Assembly: GCA_028679985.1 (NCBI GenBank) | Contig: JAJRAH010000052.1 | Coordinates: forward strand, 1-17,574 | Length of the DNA stretch: 17,574 nt | Direction of reading: 5' to 3' | DNA from: Methanomassiliicoccales archaeon | GTDB lineage: Archaea > Thermoplasmatota > Thermoplasmata > Methanomassiliicoccales > JACIVX01 | Shown: in pieces, positions 1 through 6,601 of the stretch | Position numbering within the stretch: position 1 is the first letter of the stretch | How the letters are laid out: every line of letters begins with the position of its first letter | Made by a program: the position numbers and the translations under genes | The notes under the pieces: model-generated | The model's database searches: none | Told to the model about the DNA's origin: nothing | What the model saw: only the letters and a program-made list of their open reading frames with translations

Positions 1-227
1 GTCTCCGCGACAGAGTATCTTCTTGACAGCTCCAATGCTGCTCTGGCGTGCTTGCTCTTCGAACGTCTCAGTTCCCCGACGACAGGTCCCGGAACTAGAA
101 TCTCGCAATTCCCGAGAAGAGATAGCAATTCCGCCTCAAGATTAAGTGAGAATTCGAAAGGCATGAGCAGGGCGTTCGTATCCAGAACGACCTTGCAGCT
201 TCTTCTGGAATCACTCGATGACGCCAT
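1..227 (-). CDS. PIN-domain (Fcf1/VapC-like) RNase protein, N-terminal part only
   Basis: The frame opens at an ATG (227-225) inside the end of eif2g, giving a 17-nt overlap, and runs off the left edge after about 75 codons. The visible protein starts M-A-S-S-S-D-S-R-R-S-C-K and then reads V-V-L-D-T-N-A-L-L-M-P-F, the first beta strand of a PIN domain with its metal-binding Asp (D16). A conserved Glu follows in V-V-G-E-L. PIN domains are Mg/Mn-dependent RNases. Archaeal relatives of Fcf1/Utp24 are often encoded just after aIF2-gamma, which fits this position and argues against a plasmid-type VapC toxin; no antitoxin gene precedes it. A role in rRNA processing is inference. The catalytic C-terminal half lies outside the window, so intactness cannot be judged. 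Confidence 0.8.
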   Translation of the reverse strand, partial: MASSSDSRRSCKVVLDTNALLMPFEFSLNLEAELLSLLGNCEILVPGPVVGELRRSKSKHARAALELSRRYSVAE

Positions 228-1443
228 AGCCTATCAGACGCCATTTCCCGGATATCTTCCTGGAGATGGCGACCCTCTGGTCCTCTTCCGCGCACACCGG
301 TATCTTCAGCGAGACTTCGGAGATCTCCTCCCTTGCGCTGGTGACTATCCCAACGGTCGTTGCGGTCCCTATGCTGAGCATGAGAGGCTCGTTCGTCTTT
401 ATGTTGTCGACGGCAAGGTCTTCGGCCGTGCCCACGACTCTCTCCAGAAGGTGCGTGGACATCTTTATCTTGTGAAGCATCGGGGGCAGTGTCCCAGGCT
501 TCCCTACGACCCTGCCGGTCAGTCCGTCGGACTTCGTCAACGCGGGGTCGAGCTTCGTGCCGATGGCGATCAGTCCTCCCGGCTTGGCGTTCTCCAATTC
601 CGTTCCGCCGGCATGAAGAGATATGACTGTCGTAGATATCGGCTCCCAAGTGGCCTTTCCTCCGCTCTCGACCTTTCTCCCCGGGCTCACTTCGATCTCG
701 TCCCCTATCTCAAGGATTCCCTGCATCAGAGTACCGCCGAGGACGCCTCCCTTGAGGGTCTCAGGCGAAGAGCCAGGTGTGTTGATATCGAACGATCTGG
801 CGACGTACATCCTCGAAGGTTTTTTCGAGTCGAACTTCTGCGTGGGCATGTAGGTTTCGATAGCCTCAATCAACTTGTCGATGTTAACGTCGTGATGGGC
901 CGAGACCGGTATCACCGGCGCGTTCTCAGCTATCGTGCCCTTCACGAACGCCTTGATCTGACGGTAGCTCTCGAGGGCCTCCTCCCTGCTGACCAAATCG
1001 ATCTTGTTCTGAACAATAATGATCTTGTCGACGCCGATTATCGTCAGCGCCATCAGGTGTTCCTTCGTCTGAGGTTGAGGGCAGGGTTCGTTCGCGGCAA
1101 TGAGGAGCAGTGCACCATGCATCATTGCCGCACCCGACAGCATCGTCGCCATGAGCGTCTCGTGGCCAGGTGCGTCAACGAACGATACCGCTCTAAGGAA
1201 TTCCGCCTTGCCACCGCACTCCTTGCAGGTCGAATCGTTTGTGTAGGACTTCGGAGGATCACAGTTCGGGCACTTGTAAAAAGCAACGTCGGCGTAGCCC
1301 AATCGTATCGAGATGCCCCGCTTGATCTCCTCGGAATGCCTATCCGTCCACTCGCCGCTCAGCGCCTTGGTGAGCGTGGTCTTGCCGTGGTCGACGTGAC
1401 CGATCATCCCGATATTGATCTCAGGCTGCACCGGAACCTTCAT
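211..1443 (-). CDS. eif2g: Translation initiation factor aIF2 subunit gamma
   Basis: 410 residues, the usual length for archaeal aIF2-gamma. This GTPase core of the aIF2 heterotrimer delivers initiator Met-tRNA to the small ribosomal subunit. The P-loop G-H-V-D-H-G-K-T lies at residues 15-22. A zinc knuckle with C58, C61, C73 and C76 is typical of the gamma subunit and absent from EF-Tu/EF-1A. Switch II D-A-P-G-H is at 90-94, and N-K-I-D follows near 147. EF-Tu-like beta-barrel domains II and III make up the C-terminal half. The ATG overlaps the rps6e stop as ATGA (1440-1443), so the two are probably translationally coupled. All diagnostic motifs are intact. Confidence 0.97.
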   Translation of the reverse strand: MKVPVQPEINIGMIGHVDHGKTTLTKALSGEWTDRHSEEIKRGISIRLGYADVAFYKCPNCDPPKSYTNDSTCKECGGKAEFLRAVSFVDAPGHETLMATMLSGAAMMHGALLLIAANEPCPQPQTKEHLMALTIIGVDKIIIVQNKIDLVSREEALESYRQIKAFVKGTIAENAPVIPVSAHHDVNIDKLIEAIETYMPTQKFDSKKPSRMYVARSFDINTPGSSPETLKGGVLGGTLMQGILEIGDEIEVSPGRKVESGGKATWEPISTTVISLHAGGTELENAKPGGLIAIGTKLDPALTKSDGLTGRVVGKPGTLPPMLHKIKMSTHLLERVVGTAEDLAVDNIKTNEPLMLSIGTATTVGIVTSAREEISEVSLKIPVCAEEDQRVAISRKISGKWRLIGYGVIE

Positions 1444-1832
1444 TTGGTTTCCTCTTTCTTCATCAGATCCTCGATGGATTTCGACCCCTGGGCCTTCACT
1501 TTCATGTTTATCTGAACCGTCTCAGGAGAGATGGTGTTTCCTCTGACCATCTTCTTTGCCCTCAGTCCCTTCTCGGCCGTATTGAAACCTACGCCCTTGG
1601 ACATGAGAATCTTACTCCTCCTAGGTCCCGGGAGATCGCGCCTCATTGGAAATCCGTCCTTGTCGCTACCTCCGGTGATCATCAACTTGTATCCCGGAAG
1701 ACCGACGAATATGCCGTCCACAACGTCGCCGATCTTTCTGCCAATCAATGAGTTGGCATGATGTCCCGTGACGGCGACTTGGTACGACTTTCCGCTCTTG
1801 ACGTCGTTAATCACAGCCTTAAACTCAACCAT
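1440..1832 (-). CDS. rps6e: Small ribosomal subunit protein eS6
   Basis: 130 residues starting M-V-E-F-K-A-V-I-N-D, the standard N-terminus of archaeal S6e. The frame stays open further upstream, but those codons are not S6e-like and would cross the promoter. The ATG at 1832 is preceded at suitable distance by AGGTGT. Recognisable family segments are G-R-K-I-G-D and the glycine-rich stretch M-I-T-G-G-S-D-K-D-G-F-P-M-R. The basic segment L-P-G-P-R-R-S-K follows. The protein belongs to the 30S body. The C-terminus ends in a short charged tail (K-K-E-E-T-K) without the long phosphorylated extension of eukaryotes. It heads a small unit with eif2g and the PIN gene. Confidence 0.95.
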   Translation of the reverse strand: MVEFKAVINDVKSGKSYQVAVTGHHANSLIGRKIGDVVDGIFVGLPGYKLMITGGSDKDGFPMRRDLPGPRRSKILMSKGVGFNTAEKGLRAKKMVRGNTISPETVQINMKVKAQGSKSIEDLMKKEETK

Positions 1833-1867
1833 TCCAAACACCTGTGAGTATGGCCCTAATGTAGTTC

Positions 1868-1884
1868 CCGTTAAATAACTTTTG
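1868..1884 (-). promoter_or_regulatory. TATA-like promoter for rps6e-eif2g-PIN
   Basis: On the minus strand this reads CCAAAAGTTATTTAACG: a purine-rich BRE-like stretch followed by the AT-rich box TTATTTAA. It lies about 40 nt ahead of the rps6e ATG, which would give a leader of roughly 15-20 nt carrying the AGGTGT ribosome site. It sits in the 122-nt gap after infB, so rps6e need not depend on the infB transcript. Assigned by inspection only. Confidence 0.5.
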
Positions 1885-1954
1885 GTGGATGACCAGGCAC
1901 CAGATAATCGTCTCAAGAAACGGATTCGATAGCCCCGATGGCAATCTCCGAATC

Positions 1955-3703
1955 CTACATTCCCCAAAAGCGATCTTCCTTTCTCTTGATCCTCATGAGC
2001 TCATCGAGCGTCATCCTTTCGTCGGCATTGAGCTCGAAGTCCTCAAGCTCCTTCACCCTCGATTCGGGGATCTCGACATACAGGATATCCTCTACGTTGA
2101 CCTGTCTTCCGACGGTGGCACCCTCGATCCCGATGGCGACCTCCGCGCCCATGATCGCCTCTTTCAGCGCGTCCTCACCGGTCCTAATGCTCCGAATCTT
2201 GCCGACCTCGCGACCGTCGACGGATATCAGCATCTGCCCCGGGCGGACCCTCCCGGACAAAACCCTCACGCCGACGATTGCCGGCTTGCTGACCCGGAAC
2301 ACGCAGTTGGGAAGGACTTTCACCTTTCCAGGGAAGGCGTACTCCGATCGCTTCGCCGCCTCGATCTCCCTCTTTTGCTCCTCGACCCACTTCTGGTAGT
2401 CCTCAAAGAGCCTGTACAGGACATCGTTTGTGAACACCTTAGTTCCATATGTCAGAACGGCTTCCCTCGCCTCCGGAAGCACTTCGACATTGAACCCGAG
2501 TATCGCCTTGTGAAGAGGATCCGTGTAGGCCGATGCCTCAACGATATCCCTCCTGGATATCGCGCCGACCTCGAATTTCTTTATCGGAATGTCCGCATTA
2601 TGCGCCTCATATGCTAGGGCTTCAAGGGACCCGATAGCGTCCGCCTTGATCAAGATCCCGTCCTCGCTCGTCGGGATGCTCAGCCTCGTCTCCTCTTCGA
2701 TCTCCTTGATGACCTCATCCCTGTCGCCCATGATGATCTTCAGCGGAGCGCCCGCTACCACTCCCTCCAAGGTCTGACAGAGCACCTTCACTCCAGCGGC
2801 TGCGGAGACCTCCTTGACCGAGTCGAACTTCTCCCTGGGGTCCCTTATCTCGTCCAGAGGCCTGGGCTTCAGGATCGCCTTCACCTTCGTCACGAGCGGC
2901 CTCGATGTCGTGCCAAGCGCCACCGTATCGCCTCTGGCGATCGTTCCAGAGTAGACTATGACGTCCAGGGCCGGACCGAGACCCCGCTCCTCCTTGACCT
3001 CAAGGATTGTTCCCCTCCCCGGACCCTCTTCGGTCTTGAGCTCGGTTTCGAGGAAGCGCTGGGCGAGGCCTATCAAGACGAGAAGAAGATCCGGAATTCC
3101 CTCGCCTGTCTTCGCGCTCACTGGAACTACCGCGAAGTTCTTGGTGAAGTCGTCTATCCGGTCGTATCTCTCCGCCGATATGCCTTCCTGATGGAGCCTT
3201 GCTGAGAGATTGTACAGACTGTTGTCGAGTTCCGCTGCTACATCCTCGTGCTGATCTTTCAATGACAATATGAACGGCTTGTCCGGATGCGGTACCCAGC
3301 CGGATATGAGATCGATCTTGTTCAGCGCGACGACGAACGGCGTTTTGAACCGCTTGAGTATGCTCAGCGATTCGACTGTCTGAGGCTTCATGCCCTCTCT
3401 TACATCCACGACCAGGACCGCCAGGTCCGCGAGAGAACCCCCCCGGGCTCTCAGCGATGTAAAGGACTGATGACCGGGGGTATCGATGAAAAGCAATCCG
3501 GGGACCGAGAACTTCTTCTCGCCTATAAGGTCGGCGCACACCTCGTAGATGTGCTCGATCGGGACCTCGGTCGCGCCGATATGTTGAGTGATCAGACCTG
3601 CCTCCCTTTCGACAACCGTGCTGCCTCTGATGTAATCCAGCAGACTGGTCTTGCCGTGGTCGACGTGACCCAAAACGCTCACTATCGGCTGTCTGATCAC
3701 CAT
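1955..3703 (-). CDS. infB: Translation initiation factor aIF5B (IF2-like GTPase)
   Basis: 582 residues, the normal compact length of archaeal aIF5B, without the long N-terminal extension of eukaryotic eIF5B. The factor promotes subunit joining and stabilises initiator tRNA. Residues 12-20 are the P-loop G-H-V-D-H-G-K-T-S. Then come switch II D-T-P-G-H and the base-recognition motif N-K-I-D within V-V-A-L-N-K-I-D-L. The C-terminal half holds the second barrel and the tRNA-binding domain IV, including P-G-Q-M-L-I-S-V-D-G. The C-terminus ends E-D-R-F-W-G-M. The ATG at 3703 has only a weak AGGCG just ahead of it, and the promoter lies very close, so translation may be leaderless or nearly so. It is a separate unit between the ribosomal protein genes and rps6e. 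Confidence 0.97.
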   Translation of the reverse strand: MVIRQPIVSVLGHVDHGKTSLLDYIRGSTVVEREAGLITQHIGATEVPIEHIYEVCADLIGEKKFSVPGLLFIDTPGHQSFTSLRARGGSLADLAVLVVDVREGMKPQTVESLSILKRFKTPFVVALNKIDLISGWVPHPDKPFILSLKDQHEDVAAELDNSLYNLSARLHQEGISAERYDRIDDFTKNFAVVPVSAKTGEGIPDLLLVLIGLAQRFLETELKTEEGPGRGTILEVKEERGLGPALDVIVYSGTIARGDTVALGTTSRPLVTKVKAILKPRPLDEIRDPREKFDSVKEVSAAAGVKVLCQTLEGVVAGAPLKIIMGDRDEVIKEIEEETRLSIPTSEDGILIKADAIGSLEALAYEAHNADIPIKKFEVGAISRRDIVEASAYTDPLHKAILGFNVEVLPEAREAVLTYGTKVFTNDVLYRLFEDYQKWVEEQKREIEAAKRSEYAFPGKVKVLPNCVFRVSKPAIVGVRVLSGRVRPGQMLISVDGREVGKIRSIRTGEDALKEAIMGAEVAIGIEGATVGRQVNVEDILYVEIPESRVKELEDFELNADERMTLDELMRIKRKEDRFWGM

Positions 3704-3723
3704 CGCCTATCGCATGAGAGATT

Positions 3724-3743
3724 GCTTATTAGTATTTTTCTTA
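3724..3743 (-). promoter_or_regulatory. TATA-like promoter for infB
   Basis: The minus strand reads AAGAAAAATACTAATAAGCA, the most AT-rich stretch in the ndk-infB gap. With the usual 23-30 nt from box to start site, transcription would begin within a few nucleotides of the infB ATG at 3703, implying a leaderless or very short-leader mRNA. Inspection only. Confidence 0.45.
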
Positions 3744-3814
3744 GTTCGACGTCTGGATGATCATGACTACCAGAATTCTTAGAAGTCCCACGTCTGGACT
3801 GACGTGACAAATTC

Positions 3815-3837
3815 GAAAAAGGAGATCAAGCGATCTC
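3815..3837 (-). terminator. Hairpin plus U-tract after ndk
   Basis: Just past the ndk stop the minus strand reads GAGATC-GCTT-GATCTC, a perfect 6-bp stem with a tetraloop (3822-3837), then C and TTTTT (3816-3820). This resembles an intrinsic terminator closing the rpl7ae-rps28e-rpl24e-ndk transcript. In Archaea the U-tract is usually the active part, so the hairpin may be incidental. Confidence 0.45.
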
Positions 3838-3848
3838 GATTGTAGCGA

Positions 3849-4301
3849 TCACTCGTAAAGCCAGGGGTCGACTGATCTCTTGTGCTCTTGAAGCTCGTAA
3901 TCATTGAAGAAGAGCCCTATCTCTCTTCTCGCCGATTCCGGGGAATCGGAGCCGTGTATGATGTTGCGACCCGTCTGCTGCGCAAAGTCCCCTCTGATTG
4001 TGCCTGGTGCCGCGTCCTGAGGATTTGTCTTGCCCATCATCGTCCTGAGAGCGATCACTATGTTCTCCCCTTCCCAGACCATGCACAGGGCCGGGCCGGA
4101 AGTTATGTACTCTACGAGCGGATTGAAAAAGCTCTTCCCCTTGTGCTCGGCATAATGTCTCTCGGCGAGCTCCTTCGGGATGTGCATGAGCTTCATGGCG
4201 ATTGGTTTGAAACCCCTCGCTTCCAGCCGCCCTATGATTTCGCCCACCAGACCGCGCTGGATTGCATCGGGCTTGAGCATGACAAACGTGCGCTCGATCA
4301 T
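3849..4301 (-). CDS. ndk: Nucleoside diphosphate kinase
   Basis: 150 residues, full family length. The enzyme moves the gamma phosphate from ATP to other NDPs by way of a phosphohistidine. The N-terminus M-I-E-R-T-F-V-M-L-K-P-D-A is canonical. The active-site His is H116 in N-I-I-H-G-S-D-S. R86 (A-L-R-T-M-M-G) and the segment P-G-T-I-R-G-D-F, which help bind nucleotide, are present. It follows rpl24e by 7 nt and is the last gene of the L7Ae-S28e-L24e-Ndk group, an order repeated in many archaea. The start is preceded by GGTGAG. Confidence 0.97.
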   Translation of the reverse strand: MIERTFVMLKPDAIQRGLVGEIIGRLEARGFKPIAMKLMHIPKELAERHYAEHKGKSFFNPLVEYITSGPALCMVWEGENIVIALRTMMGKTNPQDAAPGTIRGDFAQQTGRNIIHGSDSPESARREIGLFFNDYELQEHKRSVDPWLYE

Positions 4302-4308
4302 GAGAAGC

Positions 4309-4674
4309 TCACCCCTCGGATTCCTTCTTGGCTCCGGACGTGGCTTCCTTCTTGACCTTCTTAGCCTTCTTCACCGGCTTCTCGGCCTCAGCTTCCTTCG
4401 GAGCCTCCGCCTTCTCGGCCTCCTTTGCCTCGGTCTTCTCCTCAGCCGCAGGCTCTTCCGAAGCGACCGGCGCTTCCTCCGACGGCTCGACACGCTCTTT
4501 CCTAGCGTGTCTGGTCCATAGAGTCCTTCTCGGGATCCGCTTCAGCTGTATCATGTTCTCGTAGCACTTGTGCGTACAGAACGAATAGATCGTGCCGTCC
4601 TTCTTGACATACATCTTGCCAGTACCCGGTTCGATTTCGTTCCCACAAAATGAACAAATCTTTCGCTCGACCAT
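4309..4674 (-). CDS. rpl24e: Large ribosomal subunit protein eL24 with long charged tail
   Basis: The first ~58 residues form a complete L24e zinc finger with C7, C10, C33 and C37, plus the family segment R-R-T-L-W-T-R. A strong GGAGGTG lies ahead of the ATG. Archaeal L24e usually ends near residue 60-70. Here about 60 more residues follow, nearly all Glu, Ala, Lys, Pro and Ser, passing from acidic (roughly 60-85) to Lys-rich (roughly 98-115). The tail is predicted to be disordered and has no domain I recognise. The reading frame is continuous to a TGA 7 nt before ndk, so it is not a read-through artefact. Its role is unknown. Confidence 0.93.
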   Translation of the reverse strand: MVERKICSFCGNEIEPGTGKMYVKKDGTIYSFCTHKCYENMIQLKRIPRRTLWTRHARKERVEPSEEAPVASEEPAAEEKTEAKEAEKAEAPKEAEAEKPVKKAKKVKKEATSGAKKESEG

Positions 4675-4696
4675 GGTCGCACCTCCGTGACGGCGC

Positions 4697-4909
4697 TCAC
4701 CTGATAGAGAGCTTTCGAGCTTCTCTTGATGTCTCCCTCAGCATGAGAATGTCCCCCGTGCGGACCGGGCCCATTATGTTCCTCGTGATTATCCTTCCCT
4801 TGTCCCGGCCTTCCAGCACTCGGACCTTGACCTGAGTCGCCTCGCCGGTCATCCCTGTTCTCCCGATGACCTCGACGACCTCTGAGGGTATGCTGTCATC
4901 ATCTGCCAT
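4697..4909 (-). CDS. rps28e: Small ribosomal subunit protein eS28
   Basis: 70 residues from the ATG at 4909 (M-A-D-D-D-S-I-P-S-E). The family core is clear: E-V-I-G-R-T-G-M-T-G-E, Q-V-K-V-R-V-L-E-G and N-I-M-G-P-V-R-T-G-D-I-L-M-L. The C-terminus E-T-S-R-E-A-R-K-L is typical of S28e. An upstream in-frame GTG at 4918 directly follows the rpl7ae TAG. The AGGTG that contains this GTG sits at the right distance to serve as ribosome site for the ATG, so I chose the ATG. The gap to rpl7ae is 9 nt and to rpl24e 22 nt. Confidence 0.95.
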   Translation of the reverse strand: MADDDSIPSEVVEVIGRTGMTGEATQVKVRVLEGRDKGRIITRNIMGPVRTGDILMLRETSREARKLSIR

Positions 4910-4918
4910 TTGCTGCAC

Positions 4919-5290
4919 CTACTTCTTCAGCTTCTTGACCTGCTCGTTCAAGTTCTCGAGTAAAGGCTTGCCTTTACCGATATCGACGACCGCCACTGCG
5001 GCTGTGGGCTTCTCAAGACCCGAAGCATTTCCGAGCTCCGCCTTGCTTGGAACGTAGGCGTATGCGATGTTCCTTTCCTCGCATAGAAGAGGGAGGTGAG
5101 CGAGTATTTCGGGAGGCTGAACGTCCTCGGCCATGACGACCAAGACCGCCTCTCCCCGCTCGACCAGCTTCGTTACTTCATTGGACCCTTTCTTGACCTT
5201 CCCAGTGTCCCTGGCAATTTCGACGATCTCATAAGCTTTATCCTGAAGTTCCTTCGGCATCTCAAACCGAACATAGATTGGCTTTGCCAT
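4919..5290 (-). CDS. rpl7ae: Large ribosomal subunit protein eL8/L7Ae, kink-turn binder
   Basis: 123 residues, full length. L7Ae binds kink-turns in 23S rRNA and in box C/D and H/ACA guide RNAs, and in archaea also belongs to RNase P. Seen here are K-K-G-S-N-E-V-T-K-L-V-E-R-G, the RNA-contacting loop of the family, and M-A-E-D-V-Q-P-P-E-I-L-A-H-L-P. The segment L-C-E-E-R-N-I-A-Y-A-Y-V-P-S-K is also present. GGAGGT lies 8 nt ahead of the ATG. It is first in the operon with rps28e, rpl24e and ndk. The leader has a possible kink-turn (see the separate entry), so autoregulation is plausible. Confidence 0.96.
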   Translation of the reverse strand: MAKPIYVRFEMPKELQDKAYEIVEIARDTGKVKKGSNEVTKLVERGEAVLVVMAEDVQPPEILAHLPLLCEERNIAYAYVPSKAELGNASGLEKPTAAVAVVDIGKGKPLLENLNEQVKKLKK

Positions 5291-5302
5291 TGTGAATACC
5301 TC

Positions 5303-5342
5303 CTTCCGATGTTGAACACATCGTCATCATTCATCGGCTCAG
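5303..5342 (-). promoter_or_regulatory. Candidate kink-turn in the rpl7ae leader
   Basis: In the transcript, GA is followed by the arm CGAUGU, loop GUUCA, arm ACAUCG, GA, then AGGAGG (the SD). The arms lie at 5318-5323 and 5307-5312. A stem flanked by GA on both strands, with three unpaired bases before the first GA, is the core of a kink-turn. The box-C-like AUGAUGA (5324-5330) and a box-D-like CUGA (5339-5342) lie just upstream. The outer (C) stem is weak in the simplest fold. An alternative pairs CCGAUG with CAUCGG and CUUC with the SD region. L7Ae binding to kink-turns in its own mRNA leader is known in some archaea. Its occurrence here is inference. Confidence 0.4.
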
Positions 5343-5368
5343 AAGAGCAAACGAGCACAAAGTAGTAG

Positions 5369-5384
5369 TGATATAAAAGCTTTG
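5369..5384 (-). promoter_or_regulatory. TATA-box promoter for the rpl7ae operon
   Basis: The minus strand reads CAAAGCTTTTATATCA: TTTATAT is a good archaeal box A with a purine-rich BRE-like stretch ahead. It predicts a start site near 5345-5350 and a leader of about 55-60 nt, long for an archaeon and large enough for the structured element next to the SD. Confidence 0.65.
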
Positions 5385-5629
5385 TTCCGGTCTGCCAGAT
5401 ATTCGTTGCGCGGCCGAAATGCTGGCCGGACGGATGCGACGCGTGTCGACCTGCGATAGCAGTGATAGATCTGTGATCACTTTTCTCCGACCGCGGCGAA
5501 GATCGCGATGTCTACCGTGCCGCTTTCGCAACCTGATCGACCCCGGCACCTTTCACATGTCCTCCTCGCGGTAACTTATTTTACACCCTGTTGCGGGTCC
5601 CGCCGTCCTCCGCGACTTCTCGAGGTGAG
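5385..5629. other. Intergenic region, nothing assigned
   Basis: About 245 nt between the rpl7ae promoter and the por operon end. Short open frames are present on both strands but lack ribosome sites and family resemblance. AGTGAT/ATCACT arms at about 5460-5480 form a short dyad of uncertain meaning. I saw no tRNA T-loop signature and no clear U-tract for ending the por transcript. Confidence 0.4.
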
Positions 5630-6601
5630 TCACACGCCGTGCAATGGATCCTCGTCGGTTATCAGATCCTTCCTGCCTTTCTCAAGCTCGCACGGAGGAA
5701 CTGGTATCTCTTCGTAGTAATGATGCTTCCACTTCTCGCATATCCAGGCTTGGAGCTTCTGGATGTCCTCCTCGCTCATGTGCCTGAACCGACCCTGCAT
5801 TTGCAGATACTCTTTCACAGGCACCATCATCTTCGGCTTGTAAGTGAGCTTCTCCTCGCCATGATCGATCTCGTACAGGGTCCACATGCCGGTCTCCACG
5901 GCCAGCCGCGAAATCGCGACGCTCTTCGCCGCCTCGGACCTCCATCCCGGTACACACGGAGTAAGGATGTGGAGGAATCTGAACCCCTTGACCTCCTTCG
6001 CCCTCTGGACCTTCTTCAGGAAATCGTTGAAGTGCGCTATAGATAGTGTCGCCATGTACGGAACGCCGTGCGCCGCAACGATCGCTCCCAGATCCTTCTT
6101 GAACTCCCGCTTGCCCTGGATCTTCTTCCCGACTGGGCTGGTAGTGGTCCATGCCCCAAACGGGGTCGCTCCGCTCCTCTGTATGCCGGTGTTCATGTAC
6201 GCTTCGTTGTCCAAGCACACATAGATGACGTCCTCATTTCTGTCTGCTGCGCCGGAAAGGGCTTGAAGTCCGATGTCGAAGGTCCCTCCATCTCCGGCCA
6301 TTCCTATGACAGTCGTCTCCTTTCCCCTCCTCCTGTACGCTGCCTTGATCCCGGAGATGACTGCCCCGGTGTTCTCAAAGGCGGTGTAGAGAAACGGCCA
6401 TTTGAACGCGGCGGTCGGATACAACGAGCTGAAGACGATAAGGCAGCTCGCAGGCACGTAGACCGTCGCATCGGACCCGATGATCCTCGCGATGTTCTTG
6501 ACCGCAACCGCCACGCCGCACCCCGGACACGCCCCATGCCCCCTGACGAAGTAGTCTTCGCGAGGCATGTCCTTGATCGTCTTCATCTGAGCGTCGCTCA
6601 A
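5630..6601 (-). CDS. porB: Pyruvate:ferredoxin oxidoreductase, beta subunit (TPP)
   Basis: 323 residues from a TTG start that overlaps the porA stop as TTGA. GGGGGTGAT lies just ahead, which decides this start; an upstream GTG (6634) and an internal ATG (6586) are alternatives. The beta subunit binds thiamine diphosphate and the proximal 4Fe-4S cluster of the enzyme that interconverts pyruvate + CoA and acetyl-CoA + CO2 using ferredoxin. Cluster ligands visible are C25 and C28 (C-P-G-C-G), C53 (P-A-S-C) and C216 (T-P-C-V-P-G-W). The spacing matches the family. The TPP-Mg motif is G-D-G-G-T-F-D-I-G, then D-N-E-A-Y-M-N-T-G-I-Q-R-S-G. Last gene of the operon. Confidence 0.93.
   Translation of the reverse strand: MSDAQMKTIKDMPREDYFVRGHGACPGCGVAVAVKNIARIIGSDATVYVPASCLIVFSSLYPTAAFKWPFLYTAFENTGAVISGIKAAYRRRGKETTVIGMAGDGGTFDIGLQALSGAADRNEDVIYVCLDNEAYMNTGIQRSGATPFGAWTTTSPVGKKIQGKREFKKDLGAIVAAHGVPYMATLSIAHFNDFLKKVQRAKEVKGFRFLHILTPCVPGWRSEAAKSVAISRLAVETGMWTLYEIDHGEEKLTYKPKMMVPVKEYLQMQGRFRHMSEEDIQKLQAWICEKWKHHYYEEIPVPPCELEKGRKDLITDEDPLHGV

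Noticed and set aside
52..1515. A 487-codon open frame on the plus strand opposite eif2g and rps6e
   Set aside because: The product is Arg/His/Leu-rich with no family resemblance and no ribosome site; it is the antisense shadow of two certain genes in G/C-rich third-position DNA.
3749..3798. ACGTCTGGA direct repeat (3749-3757 and 3790-3798) in the ndk-infB gap
   Set aside because: Only two 9-bp copies 41 bp apart, upstream of the TATA-like box and without symmetry; too weak to call an operator.
5331..5549. 72-codon minus-strand frame upstream of rpl7ae
   Set aside because: It runs through the rpl7ae TATA box and has no ribosome site or recognisable composition.
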